A stretch of DNA of 64,000 bases from Saposhnikovia divaricata (lineage: Eukaryota; Streptophyta; Magnoliopsida; Apiales; Apiaceae): positions 103,538,501-103,602,500 of the forward strand of contig CM071598.1 in NCBI GenBank assembly GCA_036435485.1. Reading direction: 5' to 3'. Shown here in pieces: positions 35,672 through 47,173 of this stretch. The notes below the pieces were generated by a model. That model had not been told where the DNA came from, did no database searches, and saw nothing but the letters and a program-made list of their open reading frames with translations. Position 1 is the stretch's first letter. Each line of letters starts with the position of its first letter. The position numbers were made by a program, and so were the translations under genes.

Positions 35672-36535
35672 TTGCATAGCCCGAAAGCCAATGGAAGGCT
35701 CATCAAGTGGGCAATCAAACTAGGAGAATTCGATGTTAAGTACAAGCCTAGGACGGCCATCAAAGCCCAGGCTCTAGCTGACTTCGTGGTTGAATATACC
35801 ATTGACAACCAAGAAGTCGGAGGGCAGGAGGTAATAGACCAGGAAGGTCAGCAAGGTGAGAAACCCCTGGAAGAGAAGAAGGAATATTGGATGCTCTATT
35901 TTGATGGGGCATCAAAAACAAAAAGCTCTATTTTCATGGGGCATCAAAAACAAAAACCAGTGGTGCAGGTTAAGTTCAGCAAAACCCCGATGGGTTCACA
36001 CTCGAGTATGCCTTAAAGTTGGACTTCTAAACAACCTACAACGAGGCAGAGTATGAAGCTCTGATAGCCGACCTTAGACTGACAAGAGCCCTGAGGGTCA
36101 AGAGCCTGAAAGTCTGTGGAGACTCAAAGTTGGTAGTCTCACAAGTCAATGGAGAGTTTGAGGTTAGAGAAAAGAATATGGCCAAATACTTGGGGATTGT
36201 GAAAGCTGCGATAGCCCAGTTAGATGAGTGCCAGGTATATCCCAAGGGAGGAGAATACAAAGGTCGATGCCTTATCTCAATTCAAGGGTCGAGACCATTC
36301 TGGGAGCGTCTACTTCCAAGTCCTGAAGACCCCCACCATCGATTTGAAGTTGGTGGCACCGTTTGATGTAGGAAGCTGTCAGATAGACCCTATCAAAGCT
36401 CATCTTAAGACTGGTTGGCTCCTTGATATTTCCTTGAAAGCACGGAAACTGTCTATGAGAGTGTTAAGATACGCATTGATTGAAGGTCTCCTCTATAAGA
36501 GGTCCATTGTCATTACATACTTAAAGTCTTGAATT
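35672..36535 (+). pseudogene. Tat pol remnant: RNase H region
   Basis: GRLIKWAIKLGEFDVKYKPR, then a second copy of the hinge FVVEYTIDNQEVGGQEV, then YWMLYFDGASKTKSS, the start of the extra RNase H typical of Tat elements. In shifted frames follow YEALIADLRLTRALRVKSLK, DSKLVVSQVNGEFEV and YIPREENTKVDALSQF, ending RYALIEGLLYKRS, which leads toward the integrase N-terminus. Several frameshifts and a duplicated CTCTATTTTSATGGGGCATC segment break it. Non-functional. Confidence 0.8.
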
Positions 36536-37079
36536 TCAAATCCCGACACAAAATTTAATCCTTGATGGCCAACAAGGAAGTCTGTCTCCAATCGAGCTTG
36601 TCATTAGAAATTAAGAGCCACCAGCCAAAATTGAAACTTAAACAAGGTCCTATGAGTATAAGAAGAAGGTTGAAATCCTGATAGAGGGTTGACAACCAGC
36701 CAAGGCACACCAGACTTGAAGTCAAGTGCTCAGTGGCAAGTGAACTTCTTGAATGATCAACCGAGAAGCAAGACCCCCACTATATGAAGCAAGGGGGCAA
36801 AAACTAAGGGACTCCATCATTTCAACATCTTAGAATGAGAGTTAAAGGTTGAATGGTTGATGATAACCAACAACCACGAATGAATTCTCGTTTTCGAATC
36901 AAGAACTCAACAAACGAATTAAGGCCCTGAAGGTCACGAAAGCTAAGAAACGGGTCGTTTCAAGGTTCCGCAGGAATCTCAAAAACTCGAAAATAATAAG
37001 GCTGGGAGCCCGACAAAAGCCAAAGTAACGGTCCATAAATGAAAATTGGCCCAAAGGATAGGAGCCTAAAACACCAACG
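36536..37079. other. gene-free Tat internal segment
   Basis: Degenerate pol/3' non-coding sequence; no recognisable domain. Confidence 0.5.
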
Positions 37080-37570
37080 CCCAAGAAGCTAAATCTCCTA
37101 GGCGTTGGATCAAATAAAGCCTCCTTGGCGGGGATACCCACGCCAAGGCTGGAGTAACAAATGAAGGGTATTAAAGTACCCACGCCAAGAAGACTTAAAA
37201 TCATAAGACAAGGTATCAGAAAGTGCCTCCTTGGCGGGGGTACCACGCCAAGGTTGTACGAATTGAGGGTGAAAAAATACCCACGGTTTGGAAGCCATAT
37301 CTCCTAAACGTGGTTGGCAAAAACATCTCCTAGGCGGGGATACCCACGCCAAGGCTGGAGTAACAAATGAAGGGGATGTAAACACCCACGCTCAGGAAGC
37401 CATATCACCTAGGCGCAGTTAGAAGATTGTCCTCCTTGACGGGGATACCAACGCCCAGAGCATCTCTACAAAATCAATTAAATTACCCCCGCCCAGGAAG
37501 CCAAATCTCCTAGGCGTGCTTTAAGAAAAATCCTCCTAGGCAGGGGTACCCACGCCAAGAGCTCTTCTCC
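37080..37570. repeat. GC-rich about 100-106 bp tandem repeat in Tat 3' region
   Basis: Copies of TCCT(C/A)CTTGGCGGGGATAC-like sequence followed by CCACGCCAAGG start near 37117, 37220, 37326, 37430 and 37530, with a further one near 37850. Each contains the imperfect palindrome CCTTGGCG...CGCCAAGG. Tat and Ogre elements are known to carry tandem repeats in this position. Confidence 0.8.
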
Positions 37571-37992
37571 AAACGACATGCCATTTTTCGGAAATTAAAA
37601 AAGGAATAAAATCCTTAAAAATTTTGAAAATAGGCTAAAAATGATGAAAAAATAGGTAAAAATACCTATTAAATCAAGAAAAAATAAGGAAATAATTTAT
37701 AAAATTATTTCTGAGGCATGAGGCCCAATACTTTATTTTTGGTAAAGATTATCGAAAATAAAAATATATAAAATCTGAAGGTTCCAAAAAAAAAAAAAAA
37801 AACTCACCCACGCCACCCCAGGCTTTTCTCCTGGGCGTGGCATACAAGACCTCTCCTAGGCGGTGGTACCCCCGCCGAGGGTGTACCACAAAATGAAAGG
37901 TTGAATAGCCAAATTGCAATTTGATACCCCAAGTTCTATCTACTTTACAAAAAGGTCCCTGCACTTTACAATTTGACAAAATAAATACATGT

Positions 37993-38447
37993 GGGTACAT
38001 AAAAATTCCTAAATTATTAGGAATAATTATAGAAAATACCTGGTACCTAAAAATTCCTAAATTATTAGGAATAATTACAGAAAATACCTGTGGGTACCTA
38101 AAAATTCCTAAATTATTAGGAATAATTACAAAAAATACCCGTGGGTACATAAAAATTCCTGAATTATTAGGAAAAATTAAGGAAAATACCCGTGGGTACA
38201 TAAAAATTCTTAAATTATTAGGAATAATTAAGGAAAATACCTGTTGGTACATAAAAATTCCTAAATTATTAGGAAAAATTAAGGAAAATACCCGTGAGTA
38301 CGTAAAAATTCCTAAATTATTAGGAATAATTAAGGAAAATACCTGTTGGTACATAAAAATTCCTAAATTGTTAAGAAAAATTACGAAAAATACCTGTGAG
38401 TACATAAAAATTCCTAAAATATTAGGAAAAGTACAAAAAAATACGAG
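37993..38447. repeat. 51 bp minisatellite, nine units
   Basis: Unit start GGGTACATAAAAATTCCTAA, then ATTATTAGGAATAATTAAGG and AAAATACCCGT. Each unit contains the inverted repeat ATTCCTAA/TTAGGAAT around a 4-base loop. The first unit lacks 3 bp. The unit length is a multiple of three, so both strands stay open across the array (37749-38472); these frames are repeat artefacts. Confidence 0.95.
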
Positions 38448-38770
38448 AAAAATTATAGAAATATTTTCTTGACAAATTGAGCAATCATTTATGCTAATAA
38501 TGCATAAAAGCTATATAAAAGTGCCGAAATTGCTAAAAGCAAGCACAAGTTAAGCCTCGAATAAGGCAAATCGTCGTAAATGTGTAGGTCGCTCCACACT
38601 TTACAATCAAGACGATACTCGTGAAACACTAGTGTAAACCAAAATTCCCATATAAGGGTAGAAAAATTAAGAAGTCCCAGGTAAGGGATAAAAACGATCC
38701 CGAGTCTGGATTAAGGCAAATATAACTTCTACGAAAACCTTATCAGTTTTCCTAGAGGTTGGGGGGCAAA

Positions 38771-39289
38771 TGATATGGGCTAAAAATAAGCCCTAAAGAC
38801 ACATTTAATATGGCATTAATTAGACCCAGCATGGTCCAAACGTGGGGCCCATTAATGAGGTCAGAATCCCTATTTTAATATTAATTTCGTAATTAATATT
38901 GAGGGAAATAAACAGCTCAACAATAAGAGTTGGATAACGATATTATCTCCATTAGACTTAGCCACCAAGGCATCCAATTCGATATGGAAACTGATTCCTA
39001 CAAGGAATAGATCTGGAACCTTCCTCAAGGAAGACTTGTCCACCAAGTCTCTGACTCCTACCATAATTCTAAGGCTCCTACAGCCTATATAAAGGACCTG
39101 ACCCCTCATTCTCAGAACTACGTTTTTTGGCTTGATCTTTGATATTCATCAAAGTACGTAGGCATCTTGTGAAGGCCGATTCAGCCACGAGCACAAGAGC
39201 AGCCATAAAAGCACGAAGCTCACACACCTTTGCATTAAATACACAAATCCTAGCCGCAATACTCGTAACCTAGTTTTTATTCCACAACA
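38771..39289 (+). repeat. Tat 3' LTR (519 bp)
   Basis: Same ends as the 5' LTR, preceded by GGTTGGGGGGCAAA; TATATAAA at 39086-39093. Confidence 0.93.
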
Positions 39290-41065
39290 ATCAGAAACTA
39301 GCAGTAGTATTGAATCCACTGATTCTACTGATCAAGGGGGAGCTTTTGAAGGCGGAGAAAGTTCTTCTACAAGAGATACCACTAACTTAGGGGGACAGTC
39401 TTGCAGGAGCAATCTACCACCTGTTAGAAAATGGACAAGGGATCATACTGAAGATTTGATAATTGGTGATCCAAATAGTGGTGTTCGAACTAGAAGATCA
39501 ATTTAAAATGAATGCTTGTATAGTTGTTTACTCTCAAAGAATGAACCTAAGAAGTTTGAAGAAGCCTTACAGGATCCTGATTGGGTAATTGCAATGCAGG
39601 AAGAACTAAATGAGTTTGAGAGGAACAAAGTCTGGAAACTGGTACCAAGACCTAAATATAGATCTATTGTTGGTGCTAAATGGGTTTTCAGAAACAAGCT
39701 AGATGAATCTGGTATGATTGTAAGAAACAAAGCAAGACTGGTGGCCAAGGGTTATTCTCAGGAAGAAGGAATTGACTATGATGAAACCTTTGCACCTGTA
39801 GCAAGATTGGAAGCAATCAGAATGTTTCTTACAATTGCAGCTCATTCAAAATTCAAGGTATACCAGATGGATGTAAAGAGTGCTTTTCTAAATGGCAAGC
39901 TTGATGAGGAAGTGTATGTGGAGCAACCACCTGGTTTTGTTGATCCAAAGTTTCCAAATCATGTCTACAAACTTGCAAGGCACTCTATGGACTAAAGCAG
40001 GCACCAAGAGCATGGTATGAAACTTTGTCTAAATTTCTTCTTTAAAATGGCTTCACAAGAGGTAAAATTGAAAAAACTCTATTCTTTAGAAAGATAAAAG
40101 GTGATTTGCTTTTAGTTCAAGTTTATGTTGATGATATTATATTTGGTTCTACTAATGAAAAGTTATATGCTAAGTTTAGCAAGCTTATGCAGTCTAAGTA
40201 TCAGATGAGCATGATGGGTGAACTAAATTACTTTTTAGGCATGCAGGTCAAATAAACTGAGACTGGTATTTTCATTAATCATTCAAAGTATATCAAAGAT
40301 CTTTTAAAAAGGTTTGACTTTCAAGATTGTGCAATTTCAAAGACACCCATGGCAATAGCCACTAAGCTAGACTCTGATTCTAAGGGAAAGAGTGTTGATA
40401 AAACTAGCTATAGAGGCATGATAGGTTCACTGTTATATTTAACTGCAAGTAGACCAGATATAATGTTCTCTACCTGTTTATGTGCTAGATTCCAAAGTGA
40501 TCCTAAGGAATCTCATTTAATTGCTGTGAAGAGAATTTTTAGATATCTCAAGGGAACTCCAAATCTTGGTTTGTGGTATCCAAGAGAATCTGATTTCTCC
40601 CTAATTGGCTATTCAGACTCTGATTATGCAGGGTGTAAAATAGACAGGAAAAGCACTACAGGTACATGTCAATTCTTGGGAAACAGAATGATTTCTTGGG
40701 TAAGCAAGAAGCAACAATCAGTTTCAACCTCAACTGCAGAAGCTGAATACATTGCAACAGGCAGTTGTTATGCTCAACTCCTTTGGATAAGAAATCAGTT
40801 GATGGATTATAGTATGACACTTAGTAATATTCCTATGTTTTGTGATAATACTAGTGCTATCAAAATTGCAGAAAATCCAGTTCAACACTCAAGGACTAAG
40901 CACATTGATGTCAGGTATCATTTTATTAGAGAACATATTGAAAATGGTACTGTGGAACTTCATTTTGTTCCTACTGACAAACAACTTGCAGATATTCTAA
41001 CTAAACCACTTGATGAGACTACATTCATTAGATTGGTTAGTGAGTTAGGAATGTTAAATTTTTAG
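39290..41065 (+). pseudogene. pol: E2 copia pol 3' part: reverse transcriptase and RNase H
   Basis: Resumes after the Tat element. RT: MQEELNEFERNKVWKLVPRP, GAKWVFRNKLDE, KARLVAKGYSQEEGIDY, FAPVARLEAIRMFL and YQMDVKSAFLNGKLDEEVYV, then a frameshift near 39980. The active site YVDDIIFGS is at 40124, and TAA stops lie at 40043 and 40253. RNase H from about 40600: YSDSDYAGCKIDRKSTTGTC, SCYAQLLWIRNQL, HIDVRYHFIREHI, ending DILTKPLDE and LGMLNF at 41065. All catalytic motifs remain but the frame is broken, so it is inactive. Confidence 0.93.
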
Positions 41066-41541
41066 ATCTTTAACATCTGCACAAGTAGCAAGGTATGTTG
41101 TTTCAGCTTATAGACTTGATATCTTTGTTAGGATCTATACTTGACTGTTAAATGCTTAAGCTGTAACATCTTACTTTGATAAATTTCAGTATGATAGATT
41201 TATTAATAAACATCAGGATCAGGATTGCTATCAGGATGCTGACGTCATCAGTATTGACATCAGGATTGTATCGTCAGTATCAGGATTGTGAAATTTGTGT
41301 GTCTTACTATTTCAAATCCTGAAGATCATTCTATACAGTGGTTCAATTCTGAGTTTTGTTAAGTCTATGTTAGCAAGTTTTACCACATGCATACTGATAA
41401 TTTATGTCATTATTCAGATCAGTCAATAAACAACAATAGACAAGTAGATAATAAGAAAACTTGTATTTTCATTAATCAAAAGCATTACATACATGAAAAT
41501 GAAATACAATTCTTCTTTTTGTCTAACTACTACTGATAATC
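41066..41541. other. E2 inter-ORF region with TGACGTCA
   Basis: Non-coding. Dense ATCAGGAT repeats at 41210-41290 surround a perfect TGACGTCA palindrome (41240-41247), the core bound by plant bZIP factors. The same motif combination appears in the E4 LTR. Confidence 0.6.
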
Positions 41542-42001
41542 CTATTCTTGTCTAAAGTTGGGGTTTTTTTTTAATCTTGCTTCTTCCATTTGTCTAAGAG
41601 ATAGGACATGGAGCATCTCAAGATCCGCGTTAGGGATTTTAAATTCCTCATCTGCTTCTAGACCTCATCTCAGGATGACTTGAATGAGAGCAGCTGACTC
41701 ATCTTCATGCTTATTGAAGAAAATGAATAGCATCTCCATCAAGATCAACCTCAGACGCTTCGCCAAATTCTTCATCCTCAAGGTGTGAAGAGATTAGAGG
41801 AGGATTTTGTCCGACTGGTAGATGTTTTAGAGGAGCTTCTTGGAAATCATCTGGGTTAAGACCAACCATATCTAACTCGATGAGAAAAGTCATCTCTTCT
41901 AAGAGATAGTTCACTTGCTCCTGATCATCAAGAGTAAAGAACTTCTCAGTAGTAATGAACCAAAAGCTAGGGTTCATATGAAGATTTGGGTTGAAAGCCA
42001 T
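41542..42001 (-). pseudogene. antisense ORF between copia pol and ORF3
   Basis: On the strand opposite to E2, ATG 41999-42001 sits in a good plant start context (ACACCATGGC) and opens a 96-residue acidic frame: MAFNPNLHMNPSFWFITTEK, LDDQEQVNYLLEEM, ISSHLEDEEFGEASEVDLDG, stop at 41711. A shifted frame then continues KHEDESAALIQVILR and, past one stop, PNADLEMLHVLSLRQMEEAR to TAG at 41542, suggesting an originally longer protein of about 150 residues. AAAATATAAGAAATA lies about 150 bp upstream. Antisense extra ORFs between pol and the 3' LTR are known in some plant LTR elements; I do not recognise this family or its function. Confidence 0.5.
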
Positions 42002-42651
42002 GGTGTAAAGAGAAAAGAATGAAAAGGCTTTGGAGTATGGCATAAGGAGCTATTTTCTTTAGAAAGACGTGGGAAGCTGAACAGTCGTTTGGGGGTTATC
42101 AATGCAGCCAGTCATAATTATGTGTGACTGTATTTCTTATATTTTCAAGAAATGTTGAACGTATCTAACCAGTTGATTTTGTTCAGATTTTATTTATTTC
42201 TTTTACAGGTAAAAGAAAATGCCACGTGGAAACTCCATTTAGTCTCTGGAATCAGGATGATACTGATCAGGAATACGAGTATGTTCACATCAGGATTAGT
42301 AATTCTTTTTATTCAGAAATCACATTGAATCTTGTGATTATCTTGGTGAGAAGATCACATCAGGAGAGGAAGCTGATCAGTATTGACTTATATCTTGATT
42401 TTACTTGAAATCATTTTTGGATTTTATTTTCCAAAAAATCGTGGGTAACTGCATTTTTTAAGGACTGACACCTGTCAACCTACGTGTCAACGTGGGATAA
42501 TGGGTCTGAAGGATTTTTTAAATATAATTATTGTGAAACTCTAATCGTGTAATTGCTTTCTCTAATTTCATTTTCTAAAGCAAAAAACACTCTTGAGTTT
42601 TCAAAATCACTAATCAATTTCAAAGCTTTCTTAAGTTCTTTTCAGATCAAA

Positions 42652-45600
42652 ATGGCAACTCAAAGAAGGTTACCCAAATCAGTAGCTTTCAAGTTTGGTG
42701 ACTTTGATTTTATGATGAACAATCATGTTGCAGCTATCACCAACAAGGAAGGGGTGTCAACTGATTTTCACCCAATTATGGACTTTATGGCGAAAGGACA
42801 ATTAAGTTATGCCTTGACAGCATCTCCATAAATTAATCAAGTAGCTGTTTCACAAGCTTGGGAGAATGCTAAGGTAATTGATTCTACTCAGAGTCATTCA
42901 GGTAAGATTGTTCTACACTTAGGACAAGACTCATTTGATATTACTGAATCTGTTGTTAATTCAGTACTTCACTTACCTATTAGTATGAATTTTGAGAATG
43001 TACCATCTGATGATGGTGTTAGAACTATGTTATCTGAGTTAGGGTATAATGGACCTCTAGATAACATGAGCCAGTTAAATAGATCCTTTCTTAGGAAAGA
43101 ATGGTCTTTCTTCTTTGACCAACTTGCTAAATGTTTTACTGGTAAATGTAGTTCTTTTCAACAAATTACTGCTGTTACATCTTACATTGCATATGGCTTG
43201 CTTTATAACAGAGTAATTAATTTTGGTCACATTATCTTAAGTCAGATGTGTATTAAACTTGGGTCAAGAGATCATGACAGGAATATGGTTTATTATCACA
43301 GATTCATACGACTGTTTATTAACCATTTCATTCCTGATGTTGAAGCTAGATTTGGAAGAGAATATTGTGTTTTTTCTTATATACAGCAAAAGAGAATTTT
43401 CTCTGACATTACAAAGAAGGAAAGTGAAAAGAATCTAGATGAAATACCTGCATTATACTATCCAAGTCATGTTCAGGTACTTCTAAGAACTCATCCTCCT
43501 ACTATCTATAATTCTTCTTTCTTTGGTGGTGAAATGACTCAGGAATCTCAATTGGAAGAGAACCCCCCCTGTGTCTACCCAAGTAGCCAAAAATATTACA
43601 GTCACTGAAACAATTCTAGAACCAAATTTTGATCCACAGCCTATTGTTTCAAAGAAGCCAACCTCTGGTGTTTCTCAAAAGACATCAGTTGTAAAGAAGA
43701 GGAAATTTGTTGTTTATAGTAGTAGTTCTAGTGAATATGATGATGATGATAATATATCTCTTGCTGAGAGAGCAGAATTGAAGGCAGCAATTCAACTTTC
43801 TAAGCTAGGACAAAGAGATAGAACACATAGTCACAGCCAGGCTGCAGTCTCCCAAAAGGTTGTAGTTCTTAAAAAGGGAAAACAGTTACTGGATACTGTC
43901 TCTCAAAAGACTGTGTCTATTGAAAAAGGATCTCATCCCAAGATCACTTCTGTGTCTACACCTCTTGAGTCTTCTCAAGATAAATCTGTTGCTCACTATA
44001 CTAGGAGAACAAGGAGAAAGATTCATTTTTCACCTACACACAGTGTCTAGTCCAACTAACATTATGCAGGTCTCTACAAATAAGGCTATATCCACGTCAG
44101 TATCTGACAAGAGAGATCTGGATCTTGATTCTTCATGGGAAACTACATTGACATACAGACTGGCTATGGAACTTATTTCTCTAAAAGTGAAGCTTTCCAG
44201 GTCTATTCTAGATTTTCTGATTGAAAGAGTTCCCAAACTTTCATTTCCTGGAGAATATGAACTGTTACATCAAAGATTTGATTTAATGAAGAAGTACGTC
44301 TATGTATCAGTCAGAAAGGAATTGCACAAGAAATTTGGACTTCCTAAGCATGTTGCACTTCAAACACTTCATGCATATTTATTTGACAAGGATGTCATTT
44401 TAGAAGATGCTTCAGCTCAAGGTGAACAAGAGGAGGTAGTTGATAGAGGGAAGCAGTCAACAGAAGATACTATTGCACCAGTGGTGAATAGTAGGATAGA
44501 TCAGATTACAGTCACTGCAACATAAGAACCATCTAGTCAAAGGTTGGATGACTCAGGAACTGTGATTGATGATGCTGAAAGGTCTTCTGTGATGACTGAA
44601 ATTGCAAGTGAGAAACCCTATGATATGGGAGGAATGACTTTGATTGATTTTCCTGAAGATCAAACCAATATTGTTCTTTCAGAGTCTATCCACCTTGAGG
44701 GTGTGTCTCAGAAACCAACACTTAAAGACGGTGACATACTAGCTATGGTGTCTAATGAAGTATTACTGAAGACATCAGAGTCTAGTGTAGATCCTGAAAG
44801 TGGTATACTGGAGCCTGTAGTCTCTCGAAAGAAAGTAGATGTTTGTAAGGGTTCAGAGACTATAGCAGCTCACTCCTTGGAGAAAACTTCAAACCCCATG
44901 CCATATGAGGAACCCTCTCTCCATGTGAGTTCAGGTATAAAAACTTCTTCTAACCCCTATTTTTCTGTAGGTCATGAGAGCACTTATCCAAATTTGAGTG
45001 ATAAACTTGAAAAGATGGACATAGATCCACACACAGAGAGGCTGGCTCCTGACTAGGCAAAAGGAGAGGTAGAAAGAGTGTTGACTTTAGATAGTCAAAG
45101 TGAGAATGAGGGTATGGATGATCAACTCCATAGTGAGGGAGAGAAAGTTAGGAAACCACCATTGTTTGATTTCTGGGATCATTTTTTTCCTGAATCTTGG
45201 TCTGAAAATCTTGGTATGGATGCTGGTACTTATTCCTTTATCAAGATGTATGAGAAGAATGACTTAGCAAAGCACAATGCAAAGCGGGAAGTTAAAGCTT
45301 AGAAACAGAAAGCGAGGCTTGCAGGAATCATCATTAGAAAGATGAAAAGCTAAGACAATCTCTTACTCCACATGTACCAGAAGATATTCCTAATGATCCT
45401 AGTATTCCTTTGTATGTACTTCCAATTTCAGCTAGAATTGAGACATCAATAGTATCTGATCAATCTAAGGAGGAGTCAGGTTTTGTAGATGTTAGTACAC
45501 AGAATACTGGTGAAGGACAGGATGATCATGTTTCAGCTTCAGAGCAGAAAAGTGAAGATGTGTGTACTTCTACTAAAGTATTATTACTTGAATATCATTC

Positions 45601-45976
45601 TACTCCAGTAGAGAATGCTACACAGACAACTTCTTCTACAAGGATTGAAGATAAAGTAATTTCTGCATCTGAGTCTGAAGATACAACAAGCACTTCCAAC
45701 TTTAAAGTTAATTATGTAATTCTAAAGGATATTCAGAATTCTCAAATTACTATTCAATCGAGACTTCAAACACTTGAAGATAACCAAGTCACTATTATGG
45801 CAAATCAAGCAGTTCTGATGAATCTTATTTCTTCTGTTACTGAATCTCTCAAAATTAATGTTGCTGATGTCAAAAAGGGGGAGATAAAAACAATTCACAG
45901 GCAACAGACTGGGGGAGATGAACAGACTGGAGATAAAAGAAGTGACTCTCAACAAGGAAGTGGAAGCATCAAATAG
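42652..45976 (+). pseudogene. E2 ORF3 (the env-like position of Sirevirus-type elements)
   Basis: Starts MATQRRLPKSVAFKFGDFDF at ATG 42652. It continues past TAA at 42829 into LRKEWSFFFDQLAKCFTGK and RFIRLFINHFIPDVEARFG, then slips in a C-run near 43568. Past stops at 44523, 45054 and 45300 and a loss of frame near 45330 it reaches a coiled-coil-like segment (NSQITIQSRLQTLEDNQVTI) and NVADVKKGEIK near the end. The middle is Ser/Thr/Glu-rich and low complexity. Homologous to the third ORFs of E4 and E5 (LRKEWSFFFD shared). I see no signal peptide or membrane segment, so an envelope role is not supported. Most stops fit CAA/CAG changed to TAA/TAG. Confidence 0.85.
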
Positions 45977-46130
45977 TTGAATTCTTTCTTCTAAGTACTG
46001 AATACTATGTCTACATATGAAGAACAAGGAGGTACTTAACTTCATGATCCTAAATTCATAAATTCTATTCTAGTTGAATTGTCATATGTTTTGACATCTA
46101 CAACTTAGATTTATGCTTCAGATTCTAATG

Positions 46131-46147
46131 CATAAATAGGGGGAGAT
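46131..46147 (+). other. E2 polypurine tract
   Basis: AAATAGGGGGAGAT immediately before the 3' LTR; primes plus-strand synthesis in LTR elements. Confidence 0.9.
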
Positions 46148-46871
46148 TGTTAGGAATAATTCATAAGTTGTGATGGTAAGAATAGAATTTTGCTTATGCT
46201 TCTTGTAAATCCTGATCTTATAAAGGATTTAGAACTTTTTATAGGATATATGCGTTAGACAGTAATATGTAGAGTTTCGTCAGGAACAACAGTGCATCAA
46301 GGACTACATGTCAGGAACTGAGGTCAAATCCTGATACGCCAAGTCAAATACTGATGGATGTCGAATCCTGATGCAAGGTGGAATCCTGATTTCAGTCGTG
46401 TTACTGATGATGTCATTATGGATGCTACAGAAACTGGCAAGTGCTATAAAACAGGATCGTTGTTTTGAAGAACAAGCAAGAAGATATCATGAAGAAAAGA
46501 ATTTTCTATTGATGGAAACTATCAACTGGATGGCAGAACATTGTCATGTATAGATCATTACTTTCTGTTATTAGTTGGTAGGTAACATTATAAATACTCT
46601 CTCTATATCATTGTAAAAAGAGTTTAGAAAAAAGTGTGAAGCTCTGTATAAGGTTTGTATTCGAGAGTTTGAAACAAACACAGAGAGAAATTTGTATTGT
46701 CAGCAGCTGCTAAAGGTATTGTACACCTTTGGTAGAGTTTGTATCTGATTTATTTAATACAAACAAAGTTTGATTCATTCATTTGTTCTTGTTCATCTAA
46801 TCAAGTAAAAATCAGACACGATTATATAACTTGTATTCAACCCCCCCTTCTACAAGTTATTCGAGTTAACA
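46148..46871 (+). repeat. E2 3' LTR (724 bp)
   Basis: TGTTAGGAATAATTC...GAGTTAACA, then target duplication AAGAT. One extra C in the CCCCCC run relative to the 5' LTR. ATTATAAATAC near 46587. Confidence 0.95.
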
Positions 46872-47173
46872 AAGATTGTGAAGAAGGAGATGGAACAGCT
46901 AAAAAAAACAGATTCCGTGGAAAAAGTTCAAGAGGGATTTTTGGCATTGAGAATGAAGAAAGAAAGGGGCTATTTCAGTTGTTGGATGCAACTCCATGGG
47001 AAAGAAGAGTTGACATTCTGCATAAGTGTCGTGGGCTAGCTGATTCTAATAATTTTCAGGTGCTACGTAAGTTGTCAAGTGAGGAAGCTTTTGCACTTGA
47101 ACTCAAGCCATTACCACCCAAGGAGCCACCACATGATTCACCACCCGAGGAGGGTGATCCTGTTGATAGTTAG
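46872..47173 (+). pseudogene. Athila internal coding remnant after the E2 insertion
   Basis: Downstream of the AAGAT duplication one frame reads EMEQLKKTDSVEKVQEG, continuing from the protease side, and a second frame reads GLFQLLDATPWERRVDILHK and LSSEEAFALELKPLPPKEPP to a stop at 47173. These do not match reverse transcriptase or integrase motifs; they may be the tail of the Athila polyprotein after a large deletion. Non-functional. Confidence 0.5.

Larger units (their letters stand above)
31979..39289 (+). mobile_element. Tat-lineage gypsy gag-pro element (RT-deleted), ATCAG duplication
   Basis: LTRs 31979-32498 and 38771-39289 are flanked by ATCAG at 31974-31978 and 39290-39294. The LTRs differ at about nine positions by eye (about 98% identity), younger than the host element E2. 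Between them are primer site TGGCGCCGTCTGTGGGAC (32500), a long gag-protease ORF, a decayed RNase H region, GC-rich repeats, a 51 bp minisatellite and purine tract GGTTGGGGGGCAAA (38757-38770). Reverse transcriptase core and integrase are missing, so it resembles non-autonomous TR-GAG elements of the Tat clade. Confidence 0.93.
27377..46871 (+). mobile_element. Ty1/copia (Sirevirus-type) element E2, both LTRs, AAGAT duplication
   Basis: LTRs 27377-28099 and 46148-46871 are flanked by AAGAT at 27372-27376 and 46872-46876, a perfect 5 bp target duplication. By eye the LTRs differ at about 30 positions (about 96% identity). Internal order is primer site, gag, protease, integrase, [Tat element inserted], reverse transcriptase, RNase H, an antisense ORF, a large third ORF, purine tract. 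Without the Tat insertion it is about 12.2 kb, within the size usual for Sirevirus-type elements. Confidence 0.95.

Noticed and set aside
37993..38447. CRISPR-like regular repeats
   Set aside because: Units are directly adjacent with no unique spacers, and the context is a plant retrotransposon.
37749..38472. Open reading frames of about 180-218 codons on both strands
   Set aside because: They are produced by a 51 bp tandem repeat whose length is a multiple of three; the translated proteins are just 17-residue repeats and occur on both strands.
42652..45976. Viral envelope gene
   Set aside because: The position fits the env-like ORF of Sirevirus-type elements, but no signal peptide, transmembrane helix or fusion-type region is visible.
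46739..47173. Single ORF of 144 codons
   Set aside because: It starts in the E2 LTR and crosses the target-site duplication into Athila sequence, so it is a chance fusion.
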